Assembly: GCF_002261345.1 (NCBI RefSeq)
Contig: NZ_NEVT01000003.1
Span: 620,001-684,000, forward strand
Direction of reading: 5' to 3'
Source: Bordetella genomosp. 2
GTDB taxonomy: Bacteria; Pseudomonadota; Gammaproteobacteria; Burkholderiales; Burkholderiaceae_B
DNA length: 64,000 bases
Part shown: positions 55,378 to 62,952 of the stretch, piece by piece
Layout of the letters: each line of letters starts with the position of its first letter
Numbering within the stretch: position 1 is the first letter of the stretch
Notes under the pieces: generated by a model
The model's database searches: none
What the model was told of the DNA's origin: nothing
What the model saw: the letters and a program-made list of their open reading frames with translations, nothing else
Position numbers and translations under genes: made by a program

Positions 55378-55884
55378 ATGCGCTACGCCGGTGTATGGCG
55401 CGTCATTGTGTGCATCGCCGCGATCGGCCTGGTCGCGGCTGGCACAGTTGTGCTGATTGGCAGCGAAAGTGCCCGGATGCAGAACCCGTTCCAGGCTACC
55501 GGCGCCGATGGTATCGAGAACGCGCTGCGCTGCTATCTGATGGCTGGCGGGATGGTCCTGCTGTACCGGGGCATATCGATGTTCGAGGCACAGCACCTGC
55601 GCACCAAGGGCCTGCCGGGCACCGGCGAGATTGTCTCGGTCTTGCGGGTAGGCAGGCCGGAGAACAAGTCCGACCGGCATTGGTATCAACTGGTCGTGCG
55701 GGTCGAGCCCGAAGATGCCTCCCACGCCGGCTTTACCGCCAAGGTCATTCAACTGGTCAAGGACGGCGGCGAGCGCCGGCTGGTCGCCGGCACGCGGGTG
55801 CCGCTTAAATACCTGCCGGGCTCGAAGGCCGTGCTTTTGATGACGGATGGCGCGCTGGCCTCCATCAGGCATTCGCTGAGGTAG
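55378..55884 (+). CDS. Hypothetical membrane protein (DUF3592-like)
   Basis: This 168-residue protein has two hydrophobic segments (about 8-27 and 49-65) and a soluble C-terminal domain (TGEIVSVLRVGRPENKSDRHWYQLVVRVEPEDAS...PLKYLPGSKAVLLM), the pattern of DUF3592-type proteins. It begins five bases after the PAAR-like gene and ends the cassette. In T6SS cargo clusters the last gene is often an immunity protein, so it is a candidate. No function is established. Confidence 0.75.
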   Translation: MRYAGVWRVIVCIAAIGLVAAGTVVLIGSESARMQNPFQATGADGIENALRCYLMAGGMVLLYRGISMFEAQHLRTKGLPGTGEIVSVLRVGRPENKSDRHWYQLVVRVEPEDASHAGFTAKVIQLVKDGGERRLVAGTRVPLKYLPGSKAVLLMTDGALASIRHSLR

Positions 55885-55893
55885 CGTCCCGCC

Positions 55894-56259
55894 TTACTTG
55901 CGTGGCCGGCGCGCGTACGCCAGCGCATAAACCACTGCACTGCCAATGACCAAGGCTCCCGCCAGCATCACCTGCATCCCCCGCGTCAGCCCCTCCGGGT
56001 AAATCAGCCCGAACACATAATGGTCGATAAACCCGCCCGGGTAGCCTTCCTGCCCGGCCATCTGCCGCAAATCATTTTCCAGCGGCGTCAGCGGACAGAT
56101 CCAGCCCAGGCCCATCACCGTGGCGCCCCAGGCCAGGGCCGCCAGGTGCCACGGCATCAGCCAACGCTTCCACAGGACCAACAGGCCGCCCAGCGCCACG
56201 AACAGCACAAAGGCGGCATGCACCAGCAAGACGAAGTCGGCGAGGGCGCGGTAAAGCAT
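55894..56259 (-). CDS. DUF2784 family membrane protein
   Basis: This 121-residue inner-membrane protein has three or four membrane segments. It has the family pattern ADFVLLVHAAFVLFVALGGLLVLWKRW...GWICPLTPLENDLR and a late GGFIDHYVFGLIYP. It is widely conserved with no known role. It faces the accessory cassette end convergently and marks the return to conserved genes. Confidence 0.9.
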   Translation of the reverse strand: MLYRALADFVLLVHAAFVLFVALGGLLVLWKRWLMPWHLAALAWGATVMGLGWICPLTPLENDLRQMAGQEGYPGGFIDHYVFGLIYPEGLTRGMQVMLAGALVIGSAVVYALAYARRPRK

Positions 56260-56286
56260 TGCTGGCCCTTGCCGCGGCTTGCCGCG

Positions 56287-56931
56287 TCAGCGGCGGCGCT
56301 GGGGCCGGCCGGCTTCCGGCTGGCGCCGCTTGCGCATCAATGCCACCAGCAGCCAGCAGCCGATCAGCACCGAGGCGGCCGTGCCGGCCACCAGGCCGAT
56401 GTGCTGGCTACCCTGCATGGCGCCCAGGCCGCGCGCGGTCAGGTAGCCGGGCAGCAGCATGAGCGGCATCCAGGCCACCGCCGACAGCACATTGGCGAGC
56501 TGGAAGCGGGCGTGGTTCATGCCCATGATGCCGGCCACGGTGGGAATGGTGGACCGGATCGGCCCCAGGAACCGGCCGATCAGTACCGAGGCGAAGCCAT
56601 AGCGGTAGAAAAACAGCCGCGCCCGCGCCACGGCGGTGCGCTGGGTGTTGAACGGCCAGCGGCGCATCAGGCCGGGACCCAGCCAGCGGCCCAGGCCGTA
56701 CGAGATCGCGTCGCCCACGATGGCGCCGGCGATGCCCCAGGCCAGCACATTCCAGGGCGACAGCGTGCCCGCACCGATCAGGCCGCCGGTCAGCAGCATC
56801 AGCGCGGTGGCGGGGATGAACAGGCCGACCAGGATCAGCGATTCTCCCAGCGTCAGCAGGAAGGTGATCGGCCCGGCCCAGTCCTGGTTGGCCTGGATGA
56901 ACTGGCCGATCTTGTCGATATAAGCGTCCAT
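56287..56931 (-). CDS. DedA family membrane protein
   Basis: This 214-residue inner-membrane protein has the SNARE-assoc/VTT fold. The DedA signatures are PITFLLTLGESLILVGLFIPATALMLLTGGLIGAG and RFLGPIRSTIPTVAGIMGMNHARF (the G-x-FxGPxR motif). DedA proteins flip membrane lipids such as undecaprenyl phosphate. The MDAYIDKIGQF start (56931) is chosen; an ATG at 56961 would add ten residues. A tRNA pair follows on the same strand upstream. Confidence 0.9.
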   Translation of the reverse strand: MDAYIDKIGQFIQANQDWAGPITFLLTLGESLILVGLFIPATALMLLTGGLIGAGTLSPWNVLAWGIAGAIVGDAISYGLGRWLGPGLMRRWPFNTQRTAVARARLFFYRYGFASVLIGRFLGPIRSTIPTVAGIMGMNHARFQLANVLSAVAWMPLMLLPGYLTARGLGAMQGSQHIGLVAGTAASVLIGCWLLVALMRKRRQPEAGRPQRRR

Positions 56932-57124
56932 GCGAAAAATAGGGACTTGAATGCTGGACATGTTACCGCAGGGCGTATGTCGGGAATCCTGCCGAAGGCA
57001 CCGGCGCCGCTGAAAAGTAACGGGATTTATACGCGCCAGCGGGGCGAGGCGGGGGCCCTGGCCGCACGGGCGGCGTCGGCGCCCGATATTGTAAATATTG
57101 GCAATTGCGCGCCTGCGCGCCGAA

Positions 57125-57209
57125 TGGTGCACCCACCCGGAATCGAACCGGGACGCCTTGCGGCGAGAGATTTTAAGTCTCTTGCGTCTACCAATTTCGC
57201 CATGGGTGC
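57125..57209 (-). tRNA. tRNA-Leu (anticodon TAA)
   Basis: The minus strand gives an 85-nt type II tRNA with an encoded CCA. The acceptor stem GCACCCA pairs with TGGGTGC, the anticodon loop is CTTAAAA (anticodon TAA, reading UUA), and the T loop is TTCGATT. It lies 12 bases from a tRNA-Ser gene on the same strand, probably in one transcript. Confidence 0.96.
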
Positions 57210-57221
57210 GCGCGGCGGCAA

Positions 57222-57311
57222 TGGCGGAAGCGGTGGGATTCGAACCCACGAAGGGCGCAAACCCTTGCCGGTTTTCAAGACCGGTGCCTTCAACCACTCG
57301 GCCACGCTTCC
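57222..57311 (-). tRNA. tRNA-Ser (anticodon TGA)
   Basis: The minus strand gives a 90-nt type II tRNA with a long variable arm and an encoded CCA. The acceptor GGAAGCG pairs with CGCTTCC, the anticodon loop CTTGAAA gives TGA (reading UCA), and the T loop is TTCGAAT. It is transcribed first in the Ser-Leu pair. Confidence 0.96.
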
Positions 57312-57433
57312 GTTCGCGCCCCGGTATGGTACCGCGGCGGGAAAGTCCGGGCCGTGGACGCAAGCGCCGCATGGCCGGTTTGGATCTTCCGTAAAGGGCA
57401 GCATAATAATCCATTTGATTGAGGAGGCGCGCG

Positions 57434-58411
57434 ATGCGAGCAATAGAGATTTCCCAACCCGGCGGTCCGGACGTGCTGGTGCCGACCGAGCGCTCCATGC
57501 CTGAACCAGGCGCCGGCGAAGTGCTGATCAAGGTCGCCGCGGCCGGCATCAACCGTCCGGACGTATTCCAGCGCAAGGGCAACTACGCGCCGCCGCCGGG
57601 CGCCTCCGACCTGCCGGGCCTGGAAGTGGCCGGCGAGATCGTCGGCGGCGATGCCGCGGCGGGCGGTTTCGCGGTGGGCGACAAGGTGTGCGCGCTGGTG
57701 GCGGGCGGCGGCTATGCCGAATATTGCGTCGCGCCGGCCGCGCAGTGCCTGCCCATTCCCAAAGGCCTGTCCGACATCGAGGCCGCCGGCTTGCCCGAAA
57801 CCTACTTCACCGTCTGGAGCAATGTGTTCGACCGCGGCGCCTTGCAGGCCGGCGAGGCCCTGCTGGTGCATGGCGGGGCCAGCGGCATCGGCACCACGGC
57901 CATCCAGCTGGCGCGCGCCATGGGCAACCCGGTGTACGCCACGGTGGGCAGCGACGAGCGCGTGCGCGCGGTCGAGCAGCTCGGCGCCGCCAAGGGCATC
58001 AACTACAAGACGCAGGATTTCGTCAAAGAGGTCCTCGACGCCACCGGCGGCGCCGGCGTCAATGTGATCCTGGACATGGTGGCTGGCGACTACATCAACC
58101 GCAACATGAAATGCCTGGCCGATGACGGCCGCATCGTGGTCATCGCCCTGCTAGGCGGGGCGCGCGCCGAAGTCGACTGCAACCAGATCCTGCGCCGCCG
58201 CCTGACGCTCACCGGCTCGACCCTGCGGCCCCGCCCGGTGGCCTTCAAGGGCGCCATCGCCCAGGCGCTGCGCCAGCGCGTCTGGCCGCTGCTGGAGCAG
58301 GGCGCCATCAAGCCCATCGTGCACGCCACCTTCCCGCTCGAGCAGGCGGCGGCGGCGCACGCCATGATGGAGGCCGGCGAGAACATCGGCAAGATCATCC
58401 TGACCGTGTAA
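57434..58411 (+). CDS. NAD(P)H-quinone oxidoreductase (zinc-free MDR family)
   Basis: This is a 325-residue member of the quinone reductase/PIG3 (Qor-like) group. It lacks the structural zinc cysteines. The N domain has AAGINRPDVFQRKGNYAPPPGASDLPGLEVAGEI. The Rossmann domain has VHGGASGIGTTAIQLARA at about residues 145-162. The ATG at 57434 follows GAGGAGG. It probably uses NADPH to reduce quinones or enones. It precedes tpiA-secG on the same strand. Confidence 0.92.
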   Translation: MRAIEISQPGGPDVLVPTERSMPEPGAGEVLIKVAAAGINRPDVFQRKGNYAPPPGASDLPGLEVAGEIVGGDAAAGGFAVGDKVCALVAGGGYAEYCVAPAAQCLPIPKGLSDIEAAGLPETYFTVWSNVFDRGALQAGEALLVHGGASGIGTTAIQLARAMGNPVYATVGSDERVRAVEQLGAAKGINYKTQDFVKEVLDATGGAGVNVILDMVAGDYINRNMKCLADDGRIVVIALLGGARAEVDCNQILRRRLTLTGSTLRPRPVAFKGAIAQALRQRVWPLLEQGAIKPIVHATFPLEQAAAAHAMMEAGENIGKIILTV

Positions 58412-58507
58412 CGCCTGCCCGGGCCACGGCGTATTTTGCGGTAAACAGGATACAATCTTGGGTTTGACCCGGATTTCGTCCGGGCCCACCCCATACCGTT
58501 TTGCGCC

Positions 58508-59254
58508 ATGACCTCTCATGAGAACCGCGCCCGGCTCGTCCTGGGCAACTGGAAGATGCACGGCAGCCTGGCCGAGAACACCGCGCTCCTCGAGGCGCTG
58601 CGGGCGGCCGACCCGGCCTCCCACTGCGAAATCGGGGTGTGCGTGCCGTTCCCGTACCTGGCCCAGGCCGCGTCCGTCCTGGAGGGCAGCGCCGTGTCCT
58701 GGGGCGCGCAGGACGTCAGCGCGCACGCCAAGGGCGCCTATACGGGCGAAGTGTCGGGCGCCATGCTGAAGGAATTCGGCTGCCGCTGGGCGCTGGCCGG
58801 CCACTCCGAGCGCCGCACCCTGCACGGTGAAGCCGACCAGGCCGTGGCCGACAAGGCGCGCGCCGCGCTCGACGCCGGCCTGACCCCGGTAGTGTGCGTG
58901 GGCGAGTCGCTGGCCGATCGCGAGGGCGGCAACACCCTCGGCGTGATCGAGCGCCAGCTCGAGCCGGTCCTGGCCCTGGGCGCCGACGCGCTGTCGCGCA
59001 TGGTGCTGGCATACGAACCCGTGTGGGCCATCGGCACCGGCCGCACCGCCACCCCCGAGCAGGCCCAGGAAGTCCACGGCGCCATCCGCGTGGCGCTGCG
59101 TGGCCTGGGCGCCGGGCAGGTGCGCGTCCTCTACGGCGGCAGCGTCAAGGCGGCCAATGCCGCCAGCCTGTTCGCCATGCCCGATATCGATGGTGCCCTG
59201 GTGGGCGGCGCGTCGCTCGTGGCCGAAGAATTCCTGCGCATCGCCGCAGCCTAA
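58508..59254 (+). CDS. tpiA: Triosephosphate isomerase
   Basis: This 248-residue TIM barrel interconverts DHAP and G3P. Catalytic residues are Lys16 in VLGNWKMHGS, His99 in ALAGHSERR, and Glu in AYEPVWAIGTG. The phosphate loop YGGSVKAANA lies near residue 210. secG follows after 20 bases, as in many proteobacteria. Confidence 0.98.
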   Translation: MTSHENRARLVLGNWKMHGSLAENTALLEALRAADPASHCEIGVCVPFPYLAQAASVLEGSAVSWGAQDVSAHAKGAYTGEVSGAMLKEFGCRWALAGHSERRTLHGEADQAVADKARAALDAGLTPVVCVGESLADREGGNTLGVIERQLEPVLALGADALSRMVLAYEPVWAIGTGRTATPEQAQEVHGAIRVALRGLGAGQVRVLYGGSVKAANAASLFAMPDIDGALVGGASLVAEEFLRIAAA

Positions 59255-59274
59255 GTTTCCGTCCGGAGTCTTCA

Positions 59275-59832
59275 ATGTCTTTGACACTCACCATTTTGCT
59301 GGTCGTCCAGGTCCTGTCGGCCCTGGCGATCATCGTCCTGGTCCTGCTGCAGCAGGGCAAGGGCGCCGATATGGGCTCGGCATTCGGCAGCGGTTCTGCC
59401 GGCAGCCTGTTCGGCGCCTCCGGGGCGGCCAACTTCCTGTCGCGTTCCACCAAGTGGGCCGCCGTGATCTTCTTCGTCAGCACCCTGGGCCTGGCCTACC
59501 TGAGCCACGGTGGCTCGTCCTCGGGCGGCGCCATGGAATCCGGCGTCATGCAGGATTTCCCGGCCGATCGCTCCGTGCCGCAGGTGCCCGGCGCCGCCGG
59601 CAACGGCAACAGTTCCGTGCCGCAAACGGCCCCGGCCCAGCCGGACGCCTCGGTGCCGCAGGCTCCGGCCCCGGCCGCGCCGCAATCGGAATCCAAGCCG
59701 GCCGACGTGCCCGCCGCCCCCGCGCCGGCCGACAAGCCGGCCGAGCAGCCGTCCGCCGAAAAACCCGTTGAACAGCCGGTCCAGCCGGCCGCGCCCGCCC
59801 AGCCCGAAAACACCCCTAAGCCGGCCCAGTAG
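59275..59832 (+). CDS. secG: Preprotein translocase subunit SecG
   Basis: This is a 185-residue inner-membrane subunit of SecYEG. Two membrane segments (about 3-23 and 58-75) flank the conserved QQGKGADMGSAFGSGSAGSLFGASGAANFLSRST. A Pro/Ala/Gln-rich tail of about 100 residues extends beyond the ~110-residue E. coli protein; such tails are common in Burkholderiales. The ATG at 59275 follows GGAG. Confidence 0.95.
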   Translation: MSLTLTILLVVQVLSALAIIVLVLLQQGKGADMGSAFGSGSAGSLFGASGAANFLSRSTKWAAVIFFVSTLGLAYLSHGGSSSGGAMESGVMQDFPADRSVPQVPGAAGNGNSSVPQTAPAQPDASVPQAPAPAAPQSESKPADVPAAPAPADKPAEQPSAEKPVEQPVQPAAPAQPENTPKPAQ

Positions 59833-59855
59833 CAGCGCCTGGTCGGCGTTCGGCG

Positions 59856-59885
59856 TTGGCCGGGCGCCGATTTCCATGCTAGAAT
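59856..59885 (+). promoter_or_regulatory. Promoter of tRNA-Leu(GAG)
   Basis: TTGGCC and TAGAAT are separated by 18 bases and lie about 40 bases before the tRNA-Leu 5' end. This fits a sigma-70 promoter with one mismatch in the -10 element. Confidence 0.55.
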
Positions 59886-59926
59886 GCCCGACTTTCCAGC
59901 GGCAATAGCCGTACACGGGAAGCCAA

Positions 59927-60011
59927 GCCGACGTGGTGGAATTGGTAGACACGCTATCTTGAGGGGGTAGTGGCGAAAGCTGTGCGAGTTCGAGTCTCGC
60001 CGTCGGCACCA
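59927..60011 (+). tRNA. tRNA-Leu (anticodon GAG)
   Basis: This is an 85-nt type II tRNA with an encoded CCA. The acceptor GCCGACG pairs with CGTCGGC, the anticodon loop TTGAGGG gives GAG (reading CUC/CUU), and the T loop is TTCGAGT. It stands in the usual place after secG. Confidence 0.96.
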
Positions 60012-60048
60012 AGAATTCCCTCCCTGCAAACGCCGGGAAGCCCGCAAG

Positions 60049-60078
60049 ACCCGCAACTCGCAAGAGTGCGGGTTTTTT
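60049..60078 (+). terminator. Rho-independent terminator after tRNA-Leu
   Basis: ACCCGCA and TGCGGGT pair, with an inner CTC/GAG around GCAA, followed by six T residues. It ends the tRNA-Leu transcript. Confidence 0.9.
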
Positions 60079-60207
60079 GTTGCCCGGGCATCGCGCGATT
60101 CGCGCCTCGCGCCAGTTCCTTCCAGCTTTTCCTCGCCTTTTCGCGCCGGCATTGCCCTGCAGGGGCGCTTGCCGTCACAATGGCGGCAGCAATCAGGAAA
60201 GGGAAAT

Positions 60208-60438
60208 ATGTCGATTCAAACGTTGGGCCGCTGCGCGGCGGTGGTGTTTCTGGCCGGGCTGGTTTCCGGATGTTCCTCGACCGGCTCCGGAACGGTAAGT
60301 CGATTGTTCAACGAGTGCACCTGGAATCGCAGCGAATGCCTCTATGAAGGGTCGTACGAGCCCGACGAGGAAGCGTATGCGGAAGAAGAGGCGAAGCGCC
60401 TGAACCAGGAGCAGTCCGGGCGGTTGCGCTTCTGGTAG
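60208..60438 (+). CDS. Small putative lipoprotein
   Basis: This is a 76-residue protein with a lipoprotein signal ([14 protein letters not shown], lipobox LVSGC with Cys at about residue 22). The mature part is short and acidic ([15 protein letters not shown]) with a Cys pair in [27 protein letters not shown] before ATG 60208 fixes the start. Many Burkholderiales have similar small lipoproteins of unknown role. Confidence 0.8.
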   Translation: MSIQTLGRCAAVVFLAGLVSGCSSTGSGTVSRLFNECTWNRSECLYEGSYEPDEEAYAEEEAKRLNQEQSGRLRFW

Positions 60439-60515
60439 CGCTGGCCGGCCGGCCCTCGCCGAGGGCCGGCCGGCCTGTCACGGGTTCCAGTGAAACCAGC
60501 CAGCAGAGGCAACTT

Positions 60516-60968
60516 ATGGACCTGGACGTCAAGTCGATCATGGAGCGTTTGCCGCATCGCTACCCGATGCTCCTGATAGACCATGTGGCCGATATGGTGC
60601 CGCAGCAGAAGATCACGGCGATCAAGAACGTTTCCGCCAGCGACCCTTTCCTGGCGGTGGGCCAGACCATGCCCGCGGCGCTCATCGTCGAGGCGATGGC
60701 GCAGTCGGCGGCGCTGTTCTCCTTTGCCGACGAAGGCAGCCAGCGCCGGCCGGACCAGGGCCAGGCTGTCTATTATTTCCTGGGGATCGACGGCGCGGCG
60801 TTCCTGAAGCCGGTTGTCGTGGGCGACCAATTGCGCCTGGAAGTGCGGGCGGTGCGGCTCAGTCGCGCCATTTGCAAGTACCGCGGCCAGGCCTTCGTGC
60901 AGGATGACCTGGTGGCCGAGGCGACCATCCTGTGCGCGATACGCAGCTCGCCCGAATCACCCGCATAG
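60516..60968 (+). CDS. FabZ-like hotdog-fold protein lacking the catalytic His motif
   Basis: This 150-residue hotdog protein opens [21 protein letters not shown], as in 3-hydroxyacyl-ACP dehydratase FabZ. It keeps Glu59 in ALIVEAMAQ. The usual GHFPGxPxMPG with the catalytic His is missing; the sequence runs [16 protein letters not shown]. So the protein may not dehydrate as FabZ does. It may bind acyl groups, or work in polyketide/fatty acid pathways as ApeP-like proteins do. A leader of 77 bases separates it from the lipoprotein gene. Confidence 0.75.
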   Translation: MDLDVKSIMERLPHRYPMLLIDHVADMVPQQKITAIKNVSASDPFLAVGQTMPAALIVEAMAQSAALFSFADEGSQRRPDQGQAVYYFLGIDGAAFLKPVVVGDQLRLEVRAVRLSRAICKYRGQAFVQDDLVAEATILCAIRSSPESPA

Positions 60969-61018
60969 CGGCGTGGTACTGTAGAAGGCCTACATCCACC
61001 TATCTGAGGCGTCGAATC

Positions 61019-61267
61019 ATGGGCAAATCAAAGATCGACGCCCAGAGCGTCGTCAACGTGCAGGTTGGTGCGCTTACCGGCCCGAGCGATGCGCTGATGC
61101 TGCGCATTTCATATGCCAGCCGCGAAATGGCCGCCGGGCAGGAAGGCGCCGCGACGTCGCAGGTAAAGGTATACGCGCTGACCAACGACCAGGCGGAAGA
61201 CCTCGCGACCCAGCTCAACAGCGCGTTGCGCTGGATCGAGGGCAAGCCTCGCGACCGGTTTCACTGA
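61019..61267 (+). CDS. Small hypothetical protein
   Basis: This 82-residue soluble protein starts at ATG 61019 with GAGG upstream. It contains VVNVQVGALTGPSDALMLRISYA and VKVYALTNDQAEDLATQLNSALRWIEG, which suggests a strand pair and a helix. No signal peptide or membrane segment is seen, and I do not know the family. A longer frame from 60932 overlaps the FabZ-like gene and looks wrong. Confidence 0.6.
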   Translation: MGKSKIDAQSVVNVQVGALTGPSDALMLRISYASREMAAGQEGAATSQVKVYALTNDQAEDLATQLNSALRWIEGKPRDRFH

Positions 61268-61308
61268 GCGGGCCGCCGCCGCGGCCGGCGACTCATTTGA
61301 AACTTGGG

Positions 61309-61337
61309 TTGACTTCCGGGCGGGGTACGTCCATAGT
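61309..61337 (+). promoter_or_regulatory. Probable promoter of the cold-shock gene
   Basis: TTGACT and CATAGT are separated by 17 bases about 130 bases before the cold-shock ATG. The long leader contains a GTTCGA/TCGAAC hairpin (61424-61443). Long structured leaders are typical of cspA-type genes, whose mRNA changes shape with temperature. Confidence 0.5.
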
Positions 61338-61466
61338 GGGCGTGATCTTCAAGTGTCGTGATCGTTGTGCGGTCATGCACGATTAACGTGCCATCATTGT
61401 CCTCAGTCCTTCCTTGATCGTCTGTTCGAGCAATCGTTCGAACGTTATTTTTATTAGGGAAGTACT

Positions 61467-61670
61467 ATGGAAACCGGCATCGTCAAATGGTTCAACGCTG
61501 AAAAGGGCTTTGGCTTCATCATGCCCGAGAACGGCGGCAAGGATCTCTTCGCGCACTTTTCGGAAATCGAAAGCGAAGGCTTCAAGTCGCTGGAAGAGAA
61601 CCAGCGCGTGAGCTACGTGTCCTCGCAAGGGGCCAAGGGCCCGCAGGCCACCAAGATCCGCGTGCTCTGA
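61467..61670 (+). CDS. Cold-shock protein (CspA family)
   Basis: This is a 67-residue OB-fold single-stranded nucleic-acid-binding protein. RNP1 is KGFGFI at residues 13-18 and RNP2 is LFAHF at 27-31. It starts [18 protein letters not shown]. It may act as an RNA chaperone in cold or stationary phase; the sequence does not show which member it is. Confidence 0.96.
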   Translation: METGIVKWFNAEKGFGFIMPENGGKDLFAHFSEIESEGFKSLEENQRVSYVSSQGAKGPQATKIRVL

Positions 61671-61683
61671 CGCACCAGCGTTG

Positions 61684-61715
61684 AAAAAAAGCCCTCTGTA
61701 TAGAGGGCTTTTTTG
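61684..61715. terminator. Bidirectional terminator between csp and ferritin-like genes
   Basis: AAAGCCCTCT and AGAGGGCTTT form a 10-bp stem around GTAT, with T runs on both strands. It can end the plus-strand csp gene and the minus-strand ferritin-like gene. Confidence 0.9.
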
Positions 61716-61731
61716 TTGGGGCAACGGCGTG

Positions 61732-62355
61732 CTAGTGCTTCTTGCCCAGCATGCTGTCGCGCGCCTGTTCGGCCCGCGACGCGCCGATCGCGGTTTCCAC
61801 CTTCTTCACTTCCTCGGGCGGCGGCAGCACGGCTGGCATGCCCAGCGCTTCTATCCAGAGTTCGCGGGTCCAGCCTTTGGTGTGGTAGAGGTGGTGGTCC
61901 TCGTCCTTCTCGACGGCGTCGAATGCCTGCTTGAGCACCTTCGCGGTCGTGCCGTTCATTTTCTCGGCCAGCAGCCCGATCAGTTCCCAATTCAGGTGGT
62001 CCTTGGTTTCGGCCAGCACCACGCATTCCGCGGCGACGATCTGCGCGGCGGCCGGGTCGCCTTGCGTCTTCGCCAGCTCGATGGCCTTGACCAGCGATTT
62101 GCCGTGGTGCGCGACGACGGCGCGCGATGGCACGTCGGCGTCGGGGTCCAGCCCCAATTGTTCAAAGACGGTCAACAGGACCTGGCGGTGCGTGGTGGTT
62201 TCCTCCAGGTAGCCTTGCCACTCTTCCTTCAGGTCGTCGTTGATCGCGCAGCCGATCGCGGCCTGGTATACCTGCACGCCGCCCATTTCTGTTTCCAGGG
62301 CCTGGTAGAGCAGGTCTTCGACTTGGTTGGGTTTGATGCTTGCTGTCTTGGCCAT
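61732..62355 (-). CDS. Ferritin-like diiron protein
   Basis: This 207-residue protein has four-helix spacing of metal ligands: Glu in ALETEMGG, then EETTTHRQ (Glu-x3-His), Glu in AAECVVLAETKDHLNWE (Glu-x3-His), and a last helix with EKDEDHHLYH. The fold is close to the DUF892/YciE-type ferritin-like stress proteins, but I cannot name a subfamily. ATG 62355 follows CCGGAGAT. It may store or oxidise iron, or act in stress defence. Confidence 0.78.
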   Translation of the reverse strand: MAKTASIKPNQVEDLLYQALETEMGGVQVYQAAIGCAINDDLKEEWQGYLEETTTHRQVLLTVFEQLGLDPDADVPSRAVVAHHGKSLVKAIELAKTQGDPAAAQIVAAECVVLAETKDHLNWELIGLLAEKMNGTTAKVLKQAFDAVEKDEDHHLYHTKGWTRELWIEALGMPAVLPPPEEVKKVETAIGASRAEQARDSMLGKKH

Positions 62356-62441
62356 TGTGATCTCCGGATGTGGGAATATCCCTCGTGAGCCCGTGAGGGA
62401 ATTCCAGTCATCCGCAAATAGCGTGCCTGGCCCGCGCGGAG

Positions 62442-62945
62442 TCAGCCCTTGCTCGAGGCGTCCAGCCGCTTGACCTGTTCAGCGTGCTCTTTGCGGTCTT
62501 GCTCGAGCACGCGCAGTTTGTCGGCGAAGGCCGACAGTTCGTTGATCCAGCTCACCAGCATGCAGGCGTTGCAGATGGCCAGCGACACCAGGAAACCGGC
62601 CACGAACGGCACCCATGGCCCGCCGCCGGAGCCGTCCGCCAGGATGCCCAGCGCGTACAGCAGGACGCCCACGGCGGCATTGAAGGCAAAAGCCCGCCAG
62701 AACCGGGCGCGCATCTCGGTGCGCTTGATGGCATAGCGGTCGAGTTCGCGTGCGCGCAGCACGCCCGCGCCGGTGATGTTGTGGAACTGGCGAAAGAACC
62801 AGCCCAGCAGCCCCGTGACCAGTACGTTGATGCCCGACAGGCTCTTGATGGTGCTGGAAGCGCCGACGACGGGCAACAGCATGGCTGCCCCGCCATATGC
62901 CAGGGTAATGATTGCTATCACAGACCATCTGGCGAGTCGGGTCAT
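62442..62945 (-). CDS. RexB-like four-helix membrane protein
   Basis: This 167-residue protein has about four membrane segments (about 6-28, 37-52, 85-103 and 111-133) and a basic/acidic coiled tail. Its last membrane segment and exit (SLAICNACMLVSWINEL) and overall topology recall lambda RexB, a four-helix membrane channel in the Rex phage-exclusion system, from memory of that protein. It lies seven bases after the RexA-like gene, like the rexA-rexB order. The similarity is distant. Confidence 0.6.
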   Translation of the reverse strand: MTRLARWSVIAIITLAYGGAAMLLPVVGASSTIKSLSGINVLVTGLLGWFFRQFHNITGAGVLRARELDRYAIKRTEMRARFWRAFAFNAAVGVLLYALGILADGSGGGPWVPFVAGFLVSLAICNACMLVSWINELSAFADKLRVLEQDRKEHAEQVKRLDASSKG

Positions 62946-62952
62946 GGAGTAA

